Origin: Bacteroidota bacterium
GTDB taxonomy: Bacteria; Bacteroidota; Bacteroidia; Bacteroidales; UBA12077
NCBI GenBank assembly: GCA_020444275.1
Contig: JAHLLG010000001.1
Coordinates: forward strand, 186,001 to 250,000
DNA: 64,000 nt
Direction: 5' to 3'
Each line of letters begins with the position of its first letter. Within the stretch, counting starts at the first letter, position 1. The notes beneath the pieces are model-generated. The model saw nothing but the letters and a program-made list of their open reading frames with translations, did not search any database and had not been told where the DNA came from. Positions 9,132 through 17,371 of the stretch are shown one piece after another. The position numbers and the translations under genes are program-made.

Positions 9132-11147
9132 ATGAAGAACTTGTTATTTTTAGCTATTGGAGTCATCCTTTTGCAAACTCAAAGCATAGTAAAAGCACAA
9201 GAAAAAAAAGAATTGCCGGAATATCAATATATGCACATGCTTTCGCAGGACGAGAAGGATTTTAAGGGTAGAGTTGGTAAAACGTTTACCGAAACTGATC
9301 CGCCGAATGGTAAAGTGCGAAATATTGCAGAATTTGAACCAATGGAAGGAGTTTTGGTTCGCTATCCTTTCGGTATACCAATGACATTAATTAAGGCTCT
9401 TGCCGATAAAGATACAGTTATTACTATTGTGGCTTCAGATTCAGAAGAAAATCATGTAAGAGATCAGTATGAAACCTACAATGTAGATTTAAGTAAATGT
9501 AAATTTCTACATGCAGAATCGGATTCCTACTGGACCAGGGATTATGGCCCGCTATTTATTGTTGATGGTAACGATGAAGTGGGTGTTGTTAATTTTATGT
9601 ATAACCGCCCTCGATATAATGATGATGAAATACCTATACATTATGCAGATACATTCGGTTTAAAATGGTATGGGATGAGCGTAGTTCATACCGGAGGCAA
9701 TTACATGACCGATGGGTATGGAGCTTCTGCATCAACAACCATTGTGTATACTGAAAGTGAAGATGAGGGAATTCCGCAGGATACAGTTGACAAACGAATG
9801 CTTGATTATCTGGGGATACACAAGTACCATGTTCTGGATGATCCAAATGATACTTATATCGATCATATTGACTGTTGGGGTAAGTTTCTGGGTGTAGATA
9901 AAATTTTGATTCGCTCGGTATCTGAATCGCATGCACAATATGATGAGTTGGAAGAAATGGCTGATTATTGGAAACATCAGAAATCATCCTGGGGTACGTA
10001 TTATAAGGTTTATCGTGTTTATACGCCAAACGACCAGCCATATACTAATTCACTTATCCTTAATGGCAGAGTATTTGTCCCACAATCAGGATATGAATGG
10101 GACGATGATGCATTGGACGTTTATCGGAATGCCATGCCTGGTTACGAAATACTTGGATTTACAGGTGAATGGCTCTCAACCGATGCCTTACATTGTAGAA
10201 CACATGAATTGGCCGATAGAAATATGTTGCAGATTTTGCATTATCCCATTAAAGGATATCAGGATTATAAAAGTAGTTATCAGCTTAATGTTGAAGTTAA
10301 AGATCTTAGTAAAAAAGGGCTGTATTCAGACTCATTAATGGTGGTATTTAGAGTTAATGAGGGAGATTGGAAAGAGCAATTGCTTAATAATAATGAGTCT
10401 TCGTCGTTTTCCTCAGAAATTACGAATGTTTCTGAAGGTGATAAAATAGAGTATTATATTCATGCTGCCGATTCTTCAGGCAGATCTGAGAATCACCCAT
10501 ATATGGGAAGATTCGATCCTCACATTTTTTATGCAGGAGGTAACTTACCATATTTATCGTTATCGCATAATGAATTAACTTTTTCAACCGATAATACCAG
10601 CGAGGTAGAGTTTACTATTGGAAATGAATATAGTGAACCCATTGAGATTTTAAGTATTACTAATGATTTTTATGGATGTACAGTAGATTCTGAAAGAAAT
10701 TATGAATTCCCATTAGCATTAAAAACAGATAGTCTTCTGGCTTTTACTATTAATCCTTTGGAAACAACAAATTCGAAAGGTTATATCACAGATACGTTAA
10801 AAATTGAAACGGTTGACAGCATTTATCAGGTGGTAATTAACACCGACGAATCTTTCATTCAAACTATAGATCAATCACCAAAAATTACATCTAAGATTTA
10901 TCCAAATCCATTTAGTGGTAAGCTTACTGTTCACTTAAGTACAGCAGGAATATCTCATTTTATTTCCGCAAAGATTGTTAGTTTAACAGGAGCGACTGTA
11001 GATTACTTATCGGTAGTGGATAAAGATGAAAACTATCTTGAATTATTATGGGATAGTAACAGGAGCGCTATTAAACAGGGCGTTTATTTTATAGTGGTAG
11101 AATATGATGATTATCGGGAGACATTTAAAGTAATTAAACAGAAATAG
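9132..11147 (+). CDS. Secreted agmatine/peptidyl-arginine deiminase family protein with type IX sorting domain
   Basis: This 671-residue protein has a signal peptide (residues 1-23) and a PAD_porph-type deiminase core (about 60-365). The core shows YWTRDYGP, TGGNYMTDG, the His-x-Asp pair in YIDHIDCWG and the catalytic Cys in ALHCRTHELAD. A beta-sandwich region follows, then a C-terminal type IX secretion sorting domain starting at KIYPNPFSGK. The family hydrolyses guanidino groups (agmatine, or arginine in peptides). The combination of export signal and sorting domain matches the layout of Porphyromonas peptidyl-arginine deiminase rather than cytosolic AguA. A LysE-type exporter gene starts one base after its stop. 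Substrate is inferred. Confidence 0.85.
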   Translation: MKNLLFLAIGVILLQTQSIVKAQEKKELPEYQYMHMLSQDEKDFKGRVGKTFTETDPPNGKVRNIAEFEPMEGVLVRYPFGIPMTLIKALADKDTVITIVASDSEENHVRDQYETYNVDLSKCKFLHAESDSYWTRDYGPLFIVDGNDEVGVVNFMYNRPRYNDDEIPIHYADTFGLKWYGMSVVHTGGNYMTDGYGASASTTIVYTESEDEGIPQDTVDKRMLDYLGIHKYHVLDDPNDTYIDHIDCWGKFLGVDKILIRSVSESHAQYDELEEMADYWKHQKSSWGTYYKVYRVYTPNDQPYTNSLILNGRVFVPQSGYEWDDDALDVYRNAMPGYEILGFTGEWLSTDALHCRTHELADRNMLQILHYPIKGYQDYKSSYQLNVEVKDLSKKGLYSDSLMVVFRVNEGDWKEQLLNNNESSSFSSEITNVSEGDKIEYYIHAADSSGRSENHPYMGRFDPHIFYAGGNLPYLSLSHNELTFSTDNTSEVEFTIGNEYSEPIEILSITNDFYGCTVDSERNYEFPLALKTDSLLAFTINPLETTNSKGYITDTLKIETVDSIYQVVINTDESFIQTIDQSPKITSKIYPNPFSGKLTVHLSTAGISHFISAKIVSLTGATVDYLSVVDKDENYLELLWDSNRSAIKQGVYFIVVEYDDYRETFKVIKQK

Positions 11148-11148
11148 C

Positions 11149-11766
11149 ATGGTAACCTACTTAATTGCCGGAATTACATTGGGATTTGCTGCAGGTATAT
11201 CGCCAGGACCTCTATTGGTTATGGTAATTACCGAAACAATTAAGTATGATGTGAAAAAAGGGATAAAAATTGCGTTGGTTCCTTTGGTTTCGGATTTACC
11301 TATTGTTTTATTTTCCTTGATTATAATGTATAAGTTATCTAATTCAGATATAATACTTGCCATAGTTTCATTTCTGGGAGCCTTATTTTTGGTATACCTG
11401 GCCTGGGAAAATATAACAATAAGCTCTTTCGATACCCATATCGAAACAAAGCAAATGAAAGGATTTTGGAAGGGTGTTTTTGCCAACTTTTTAAGTCCGC
11501 ACCCTTACTTATTCTGGATGCTTGTAGGTGCTCCAATTACCATAAGAGCTTTTCAAGAAAATATTCTTTATTCGGCACTGTTTATTCTCTTATTTTACGT
11601 TTTTATAATTGGGACAAAGATACTTGTTGTTTTTTTAACCGAGCGATCCAAACGCTTTCTTTCAAGCAAAATATTTCTATACACAATAAGAGGGTTAGGG
11701 ATTCTATTGTTAATCCTGGCTATTATATTAATTAAAGACGGTTTTGAGTTTATCGGTATATTGTAG
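11149..11766 (+). CDS. LysE/RhtB family amino-acid exporter
   Basis: This 205-residue inner-membrane protein has about six hydrophobic segments. The N-terminal block GFAAGISPGPLLVMV is characteristic of LysE/RhtB transporters, which export amino acids such as lysine, threonine or homoserine using the proton gradient. ANFLSPHPYLFWMLVGAP is the second conserved family block. The ATG follows the deiminase stop by one base, so translation is likely coupled and the genes form an operon. Whether it exports a product linked to arginine or citrulline metabolism is speculation. It ends 9 bases before the convergent M28 peptidase gene, with no obvious terminator between. Confidence 0.85.
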   Translation: MVTYLIAGITLGFAAGISPGPLLVMVITETIKYDVKKGIKIALVPLVSDLPIVLFSLIIMYKLSNSDIILAIVSFLGALFLVYLAWENITISSFDTHIETKQMKGFWKGVFANFLSPHPYLFWMLVGAPITIRAFQENILYSALFILLFYVFIIGTKILVVFLTERSKRFLSSKIFLYTIRGLGILLLILAIILIKDGFEFIGIL

Positions 11767-11775
11767 TTTAACGTT

Positions 11776-13320
11776 TTATCTTACTACAATCTTTTTTATT
11801 TCCAAATGTTTTGATTTCACCTTTAAAATATACGTTCCCGGACTTAAATCAGAAATATCAATTTTCTCAGTTTGCGCTATTTTCTTTTTGATTACCAAAG
11901 AACCTAACATAGTATAGAGTTCAACATCACAGGTTTGTTGATCATCTATTGATATATATAACTCCGAACGAGCAGGATTTGGAAATATTTTTATATTGCC
12001 GGATGCTAAGTCTAGTTGACCAATGGACACATTTACATTGATTTCGGCTAGCGATGCTATGGTAGCCAAGGCAGCACTTGTAAAGTTTTGTGCCAGCTCT
12101 ACTGAATTTACTGAAGTTCCCAGTAAATCTCCACTGGTATGAATATACGGGCTGTAATGTTCTACATCTTCAAAAGGAAAAATGCCCATGTAACCCAGGT
12201 TATTAAATGAGGCATGGTCGCTGCTTCCACCAATCAAAACGCCATATTCGACTCCAAAATTGGGTAGATAAGTTGAACAGATATCCGTGTAATAATCGGC
12301 AAGCTCTTGTGCTCCGGCAGGATAAATTAAACTGGTGTGTAGTGGATCGCCAGGATGTCTGTATCCGATCATATCAAGGTTTACATAACCAATAATATCT
12401 TTATCATTAGTTTTGAAATCATTGGCAAAATACTTACTTCCGTATAATCCATATTCTTCTCCTGAAAAAGCACAGTAAATAATGGTACGATCAAAGGTGT
12501 ATTTACTTAAAATCCTGGCAACTTCCAAAACTCCGGCTACTCCCGATGCATTATCATCAGCACCGGGCGCAAATGTGTTGATTGATCTTGAATCGGCGTG
12601 TGCACCAATAACTACATATTCTTCAGGGTAAACTGTGCCTGTTTGAGTAGCGATTACATTAAAGCTTGGAATATTGTACAAATCCAGATCCTGCGTAGCA
12701 ACATCTAAATTGTACAAGCTAAACTTGGCATCGATCCAGTTCAGTGCTCCTATAATATCTGATAAATAACAGTCTCTTGTATTATAACTACTCAAGTATG
12801 AAATTGTAGCCTCTATGCTATCCTCTTCAATTTTATTGATTAATGTTGCAACATTTTCATCATATGAAATACTAGGTAATTCTTGTATCTTATTCGGTTG
12901 AATTAAATATGACGGATTGCTGTCGAAATGAATGAGCGAATGATTATCTGTAGGAGCTAAATCACGCAACGATTCTGTCGGAATCTTGATGATTGAAAAA
13001 TCTTGTTGTGTAAAAAGGATTTTTGCTTTGTTTGAAATTGAACTTTTAGAATTCTTTAGTACAAAACTGTTCGTAAAATAGATATAATATTGGCACTCCG
13101 GATCAAAACCACTTTGCTCGAAGGATGAATATTTTAGTGTTCCCTGATAATTGCCAGAAATAATAGCAAACTGATCGGTATAATAATGAACAACGATATC
13201 CTTCTTGTTAAACAGATCATAAATATCTTGGTGGTTCTTACTTTCAACAATACCTAACTGCTGGGCAAAAGAGGAAACGGCAATAATTGCTGATATGAAT
13301 AATAAGAATAACTTTTTCAT
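11776..13320 (-). CDS. Secreted M28 family zinc aminopeptidase with type IX sorting domain
   Basis: This 514-residue protein has a signal peptide (1-19, ending SSFAQ). The M28 catalytic domain (about 190-420) carries the expected zinc ligands and catalytic acids: His in VIGAHADS, bridging Asp in GADDNASG, Glu pair in FSGEEYG, Asp in VNLDMIG and His in GSSDHASF. The C-terminal 75 residues (IKIFPNPARSEL onward, ending in a Lys/Arg-rich strand) form a type IX sorting domain, so it is predicted at the cell surface or outside the cell. It would release N-terminal amino acids from peptides. Transcribed alone on the minus strand. Functional call firm; exact specificity unknown. Confidence 0.9.
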   Translation of the reverse strand: MKKLFLLFISAIIAVSSFAQQLGIVESKNHQDIYDLFNKKDIVVHYYTDQFAIISGNYQGTLKYSSFEQSGFDPECQYYIYFTNSFVLKNSKSSISNKAKILFTQQDFSIIKIPTESLRDLAPTDNHSLIHFDSNPSYLIQPNKIQELPSISYDENVATLINKIEEDSIEATISYLSSYNTRDCYLSDIIGALNWIDAKFSLYNLDVATQDLDLYNIPSFNVIATQTGTVYPEEYVVIGAHADSRSINTFAPGADDNASGVAGVLEVARILSKYTFDRTIIYCAFSGEEYGLYGSKYFANDFKTNDKDIIGYVNLDMIGYRHPGDPLHTSLIYPAGAQELADYYTDICSTYLPNFGVEYGVLIGGSSDHASFNNLGYMGIFPFEDVEHYSPYIHTSGDLLGTSVNSVELAQNFTSAALATIASLAEINVNVSIGQLDLASGNIKIFPNPARSELYISIDDQQTCDVELYTMLGSLVIKKKIAQTEKIDISDLSPGTYILKVKSKHLEIKKIVVR

Positions 13321-13439
13321 AGCTGGTGATTTTAGAGTAATATCTAAAAATAAGATAATTAATGATAAAAATACCCTATAGAATAAAATTAATTCTGAAT
13401 AAAATATAGATTTTTAAGTGCATTACTAATAATATTAAG

Positions 13440-13447
13440 TACCTTTG
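13440..13447 (+). promoter_or_regulatory. Promoter -7 box upstream of the nucleoid-associated protein gene
   Basis: TACCTTTG matches TAnnTTTG. Transcription would start near 13453, placing the strong hairpin at 13486-13515 inside a 5' leader of about 105 bases. Confidence 0.55.
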
Positions 13448-13485
13448 CATCAGATTATTTTTCGATTTCCGAAATTTAATTTAGA

Positions 13486-13515
13486 ATATCCCCGGGTGTG
13501 GTTGCCTGGGGATAT
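13486..13515 (+). promoter_or_regulatory. Leader hairpin (possible attenuator or mRNA stabiliser)
   Basis: ATATCCCCGGG pairs with CCTGGGGATAT (11 bp, one G-U) around the 8-base loop TGTGGTTG, followed by TTGTATTTAT. It is by far the most GC-rich stretch in the gap and lies between a promoter and the ATG at 13560, so it is part of the leader and not a gene-end terminator. Whether it attenuates or stabilises is unknown. Confidence 0.5.
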
Positions 13516-13559
13516 TTGTATTTATACCGTATCTTTATTCTTAATTTAAACATGAAATT

Positions 13560-14603
13560 ATGTTGATATTTTCAGAAACAACCATCGATCAAATCGCAGT
13601 GCACAAGGTAGGTAGCAAATATAACGAAGAGAATATTCGATTTTCGAAAAGCTCGTTAAACCTTGATAATGATATTAAAGATTTGCTTTCAAAATATTTT
13701 TTGTCATCTTTTAAATCCAACGAATATTTCAATTTTTATCATGAATCTGATTTAAATTTAAACGAGGTATTTCATTATACAGCAAAGATTTTTGAAAATC
13801 CTGATACACTATTTGATCAATCTGTAAATTTGGCAAAACATCTATACGAAAATTCAACACATCCTAATATCCAGGGAGGAGAATTTTACACGGTATATTT
13901 TCAGGATATTGATTTTGAAGGAGATGTTGTCGATGCAATGGGTCTTTTTAAATCGGAAACCAGGGAAACGTTCCTAAAGGTATATCCTACCGAAGAAAAT
14001 TATGCCATTGAAAGTGAACAGGGAATTGATATCAAGAAACTGGATAAGGGGTGTTTGATCTTGAATTTAGAAAAAGAGAATGGTTTTATCGTTGCTACAG
14101 TAGATAAAACCAATAAAGGAGAAGATGCACGTTACTGGATTGATGATTTTTTAAAAATCAAGCAACGCGAAGATGAATACTATCACACCGAAAATGTGAT
14201 GAAAATGTATAAAGATTTTGTGGTAAAACAGATGCCCAATGAATATGAAGTGGAACGTGCCGATCAGGTGGATTTAATTAATAAATCGAAAAAGTTTTTT
14301 AAGGAAACAGACAATTTTCAGTTGGAGGATTTTTCTGAGCAAGTTTTTGAGGATAAAAATTTGATCGATAGCTTTAACAACTATAAAAAAGTGTATGAAT
14401 CGGAAAACGAAGTACAAATTTCCAACGAGTTTGAAATTTCGTCAAGTGCGGTTAAAAAGCAATCCAGGGTATTTAAAAGCGTGATTAAACTTGATAAAAA
14501 CTTTCATATATATGTGCATGGTAATCGCGAATATATCGTAAAAGGTTTCGACGAAAAAACCGGAATGAACTTTTATCAGGTGTTTTTTAAAGAAGAAAAA
14601 TAA
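13560..14603 (+). CDS. 37-kDa nucleoid-associated protein (NdpA/YejK family)
   Basis: This 347-residue cytosolic protein fits the NA37/YejK family in length (E. coli YejK is about 335) and layout. It has an N-terminal helical-beta region with the conserved FENPDTLFDQS and LAKHLYENSTHPNIQGGEF, a central acidic part, and ends in FDEKTGMNFYQVFFKEE. Family members associate with the nucleoid; in some phage-rich genomes homologues sit near defence genes, but this one is in ordinary backbone. It overlaps the YwbE-family gene by one base (TAATG), so the two are co-translated. Function beyond DNA association is not established. Confidence 0.8.
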   Translation: MLIFSETTIDQIAVHKVGSKYNEENIRFSKSSLNLDNDIKDLLSKYFLSSFKSNEYFNFYHESDLNLNEVFHYTAKIFENPDTLFDQSVNLAKHLYENSTHPNIQGGEFYTVYFQDIDFEGDVVDAMGLFKSETRETFLKVYPTEENYAIESEQGIDIKKLDKGCLILNLEKENGFIVATVDKTNKGEDARYWIDDFLKIKQREDEYYHTENVMKMYKDFVVKQMPNEYEVERADQVDLINKSKKFFKETDNFQLEDFSEQVFEDKNLIDSFNNYKKVYESENEVQISNEFEISSSAVKKQSRVFKSVIKLDKNFHIYVHGNREYIVKGFDEKTGMNFYQVFFKEEK

Positions 14604-14800
14604 TGGACGGAACTAAAAGATCAGATATAAAACCGGGATTAGCTGTTGCGATTGTATTAAAGCAACACCAAAGAACAGGTACATTAACGAAAGGAGTGGT
14701 TAAAGATATTTTAACCAATTCAGCTATACATCCTCATGGAATAAAAGTTAGATTAACCACAGGTGAAGTTGGTCGGGTAAAAGAAATAATCACTGGTTAA
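14603..14800 (+). CDS. YwbE family protein
   Basis: This 65-residue protein matches the small YwbE/DUF2196 family almost end to end: RSDIKPGLAVAIVLKQHQRTG, then LTKGVVKDILTNSAIHPHGIKV and a final VGRVKEI. Family members are uncharacterised; the compact beta-rich pattern suggests an OB- or SH3-like fold. The ATG overlaps the stop of the upstream gene by one base. Its stop codon also overlaps, on the opposite strand, the stop of the pseudouridine synthase (14797-14800), a tail-to-tail overlap without room for a terminator. Confidence 0.85.
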   Translation: MDGTKRSDIKPGLAVAIVLKQHQRTGTLTKGVVKDILTNSAIHPHGIKVRLTTGEVGRVKEIITG

Positions 14801-15489
14801 ATTGCTAAATTGTTGAATATCAAATCAAATTCTTCTGGGGTTTGTACTTCAAAATCTAACGTTTCATTCGTTTTTGGATGAGTAAAAGTTAGTTGTTTTG
14901 CATGCAGAAACAGCCTTTTGATACCTGTTTTTTCTGTGATGATCCGATTTAAAGTCCAATCGCCGTGATGTGTATCTCCTAGAATATCAAACCGATGCAT
15001 GGCAAAATGTTGCCTTATTTGATGCCATCTGCCTGTCTCTGGTTTTACTTCAACCAAACTTAACTCAATATTTTCAAACTCCTTATAAGAAATATCAGTT
15101 TTTATGGTTTCGATTGTTTTAAAATGCGTTATTGCCGGTTTCTTTTTACCACGTTTCTTAATTAGTACATTTTCGATAAACGTTCCAGACCCGGGGTTTC
15201 CTTTTACCAAAGCGTAATATGTTTTTTCAACTTCTTTTCGTTCAAACTGAAGTGTTATATTTTTAGCTATTTCCGGGGATAAGGCCAAAACTATTACTCC
15301 CGAGGTTTTGGAATCCAATCTGTGGACATTGTAAACACTTTTATCTAGCATTTTACCAACAAGTTTGGTAAGGTAGGGTGCATCATGAGGCATAAAATCA
15401 TTTTTGTGCACTGGTAAGTTAACTGGCTTATTACAAACAATGATATATTCATCTTGAAATAATAAAGGAATATTTTCAAATTCGGTCAT
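14797..15489 (-). CDS. RluA family pseudouridine synthase
   Basis: This 230-residue protein has the catalytic block VHRLDSKTSGVIV (Asp is the nucleophile) near residue 60. The conserved KPETGRWHQIRQHFAMH and the C-terminal FLHAKQLTFTHP follow. It lacks an N-terminal S4 domain, as do TruC/RluA-like short members. It isomerises specific uridines in rRNA or tRNA; the target cannot be assigned, though the length and TLNRIITEKTGI region resemble the TruC-like class. Transcribed on the minus strand and overlapping tail to tail with the YwbE gene. Confidence 0.9.
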   Translation of the reverse strand: MTEFENIPLLFQDEYIIVCNKPVNLPVHKNDFMPHDAPYLTKLVGKMLDKSVYNVHRLDSKTSGVIVLALSPEIAKNITLQFERKEVEKTYYALVKGNPGSGTFIENVLIKKRGKKKPAITHFKTIETIKTDISYKEFENIELSLVEVKPETGRWHQIRQHFAMHRFDILGDTHHGDWTLNRIITEKTGIKRLFLHAKQLTFTHPKTNETLDFEVQTPEEFDLIFNNLAI

Positions 15490-15525
15490 AAGGTTTAAAT
15501 TAAACTATAAATATAGCTAAAGTTC

Positions 15526-15533
15526 TATCTTTG
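15526..15533 (+). promoter_or_regulatory. Promoter -7 box with very short leader
   Basis: TATCTTTG matches TAnnTTTG and ends 17 bases before the TTG at 15550. The predicted start near 15539 leaves a leader of about ten bases. Confidence 0.55.
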
Positions 15534-15549
15534 TAAAAAAAAGATCGAT

Positions 15550-16044
15550 TTGAAAAATAGTAAAACCCTAACAGCAAAAGATTTTATTCAGAAAGTTTTT
15601 ATCGATGAAACCGGCAGACTTATTGATTCTGGTTTTTATCATTTTGGTTTTGTGATCATGGCTCAGGGCTTGGAAACATTAGGAAGCTTTTTAGATAAAA
15701 AGCCTTTAAAAGCTCGTGATCAATCAAAACTGAGGTTCTCACATGCTATAAATCGCCTAATGCCAAGGGAATATGCTCGGCTTAATGATAATCATAAACT
15801 ATATGATCAGTTAAGAGCGAGTATGGCGCACACATTTACTGTAAGTAAGCATATTTATTTAACGTCAAAAGCAAATAAAGATTTAGGAAATAATCATTTG
15901 AATAGAATTGATGATCAGTTGATTTTAGTCGCTGAATATTTTTACGCTGACTTTAAAAAAGCTTGCTTAAGACTTTTCGAAGCAATGGAAAAAGGTATTG
16001 TCAACGAGAAAAAAATTAACACCGATTTTTATTATACTTTTTAA
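15550..16044 (+). CDS. Hypothetical protein with HEPN-like RxxxxH motif
   Basis: No family is recognised with confidence. The 164-residue protein is largely helical and without membrane segments. It contains LYDQLRASMAHTF, where Arg and His are spaced as in HEPN-type nucleotide-binding or RNase domains (R-x4-H). The only reasonable start is TTG at 15550; the next methionine is 36 residues in, inside the conserved-looking helix. A promoter box ends 17 bases upstream, so the leader is very short. It is likely a stand-alone gene, 76 bases before marC. The HEPN suggestion rests on the motif alone. Confidence 0.65.
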   Translation: MKNSKTLTAKDFIQKVFIDETGRLIDSGFYHFGFVIMAQGLETLGSFLDKKPLKARDQSKLRFSHAINRLMPREYARLNDNHKLYDQLRASMAHTFTVSKHIYLTSKANKDLGNNHLNRIDDQLILVAEYFYADFKKACLRLFEAMEKGIVNEKKINTDFYYTF

Positions 16045-16119
16045 TTATTGGTTATCTTGCAGAAGCTGCTGTTTTTGAGAGCTTTCAGATTGTAAGATAA
16101 TGAATTAAAAAAGAGCTTT

Positions 16120-16755
16120 ATGAATGAAATTATGTCTTTTGCTTTGTTAAGTTTTACTTCTTTCTTTACGTTAATCAATCCTTTGGGAACCATGCCTATT
16201 TTTATGACCATGACTTCCGATTTGGAACATAGGAGTAGAGTAAAAACAGCGAAAAAAGCAGTTATTGTTTCTTTTTTTATATTGATTGTATTTGCTTTCT
16301 CGGGGCAGTTGCTATTCAAATTTTTTGGAATATCTGTTAACAGCTTTAGAATTGTTGGTGGCGTTATCTTTTTCTTAATGGGAATGGATATGCTTCAGGC
16401 TCGCTTAGGGAAAGTAAAAGTGAAAGAATCTGAGGTTAAGAAATATGTTAATGATATATCCGTTACTCCCCTTGCAATTCCTATGATTTGTGGACCTGGT
16501 TCTTTAACCAATGCAATTGTTTTAATGGAAGATGCTGTTAACATTGGGCAGAAAATTGTATTATTTACATCAATCTTTATCGTATTGTTGCTTACTTATT
16601 TGATTCTAATTAGCTCTTCAAAAATTATAAAATTTTTAGGCGAAACAGGCAATAACGTAATGATGAGAATTATGGGATTAATTGTTATGGTTATTGCTGT
16701 GGAGTTCTTTTTTAGCGGACTAAAACCAATACTTATTGATATATTAAACCATTAA
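16120..16755 (+). CDS. MarC family integral membrane protein
   Basis: This 211-residue inner-membrane protein has six hydrophobic segments and the MarC/UPF0056 blocks FTLINPLGTMPIF near residue 20, GGVIFFLMGMDML near 85 and TPLAIPMICGPGSLTNAI near 115. Despite the name, members are not proven antibiotic-resistance proteins; they resemble LysE-type transporters and their substrate is unknown. The gene is followed after 4 bases by a small membrane-protein gene, so both are probably co-transcribed. Confidence 0.9.
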   Translation: MNEIMSFALLSFTSFFTLINPLGTMPIFMTMTSDLEHRSRVKTAKKAVIVSFFILIVFAFSGQLLFKFFGISVNSFRIVGGVIFFLMGMDMLQARLGKVKVKESEVKKYVNDISVTPLAIPMICGPGSLTNAIVLMEDAVNIGQKIVLFTSIFIVLLLTYLILISSSKIIKFLGETGNNVMMRIMGLIVMVIAVEFFFSGLKPILIDILNH

Positions 16756-16759
16756 GAAT

Positions 16760-16981
16760 ATGAAAGTCAGAAAAAAAGGATACTGGTTATTATTTGCATT
16801 AACAATTTTGCTTACATTAGTTACTATATCAACTTTACTTCCGTCTGAAAATGCCAGTAAAGTTTGTATGCTGGGTTACAAGGCACATTGCACTTTTACT
16901 CCTATAAGTACAGTAATATGCGCAATTCCGGTTGCTTTAATATGTTTTATCCGAAAAAGATTTTTTGTTACCTATAAATAA
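16760..16981 (+). CDS. Small hypothetical membrane protein
   Basis: A 73-residue protein with two hydrophobic helices (about 8-25 and 50-63) joined by a short loop that carries two Cys (KVCMLGYKAHCTF), plus a third Cys in the second helix. The N-terminus MKVRKKGYW is basic, so it faces the cytosol. No family is recognised. It starts 4 bases after marC. Its stop abuts the stop of the SiaC-like gene on the other strand with no gap. The two loop Cys would be extracytoplasmic and could form a disulfide; that is inference. Confidence 0.65.
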   Translation: MKVRKKGYWLLFALTILLTLVTISTLLPSENASKVCMLGYKAHCTFTPISTVICAIPVALICFIRKRFFVTYK

Positions 16982-17359
16982 CTATTTCTCGATCATTTCA
17001 AAAGGAATATCAAGTACACTTTTAAACTCAAGACCTTTTTCCTCGATAAGAGTATCGCCTGAATCGAAATGCCATTTTATTCTGATTTCGTTTCCGCTTT
17101 CTTTAATCTTTTCAAATTCGATAAAGAGCTGATAAAACAACTTGGCCGATGATGAGTTAAAATACTCTAATTTGCAGTGTATGGTAGTTTCTTTATTTGG
17201 AGATTTTATATACGCTTCTAACCAGCTAAAAATCGGAGTGAAAAACTTTTCACTATCTTCTGGTAATGAATTTCCTGATATTTCAAACACATTATTTTCC
17301 GGGTCGAATACTATTTCCGGGGTATCTCGGGTACCTTTAATATCTAATTTATCAATCAT
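16982..17359 (-). CDS. SiaC family regulatory phosphoprotein (DUF1987)
   Basis: This 125-residue protein matches SiaC/DUF1987: GTRDTPEIVFDPENNVFEISG, SLPEDSEKFFTPIFSWLEAY and LEYFNSSSAKLFYQLF. The last block contains the serine/threonine phosphorylation region of the family. In Pseudomonas, SiaC is phosphorylated by the kinase SiaB and dephosphorylated by the PP2C phosphatase SiaA, and unphosphorylated SiaC activates a diguanylate cyclase. Here it lies 12 bases downstream of a SiaB-like gene on the same strand, clearly an operon. No GGDEF enzyme is in the window, so its output target is unknown. Confidence 0.9.
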   Translation of the reverse strand: MIDKLDIKGTRDTPEIVFDPENNVFEISGNSLPEDSEKFFTPIFSWLEAYIKSPNKETTIHCKLEYFNSSSAKLFYQLFIEFEKIKESGNEIRIKWHFDSGDTLIEEKGLEFKSVLDIPFEMIEK

Positions 17360-17371
17360 AAAAACTTAAAT

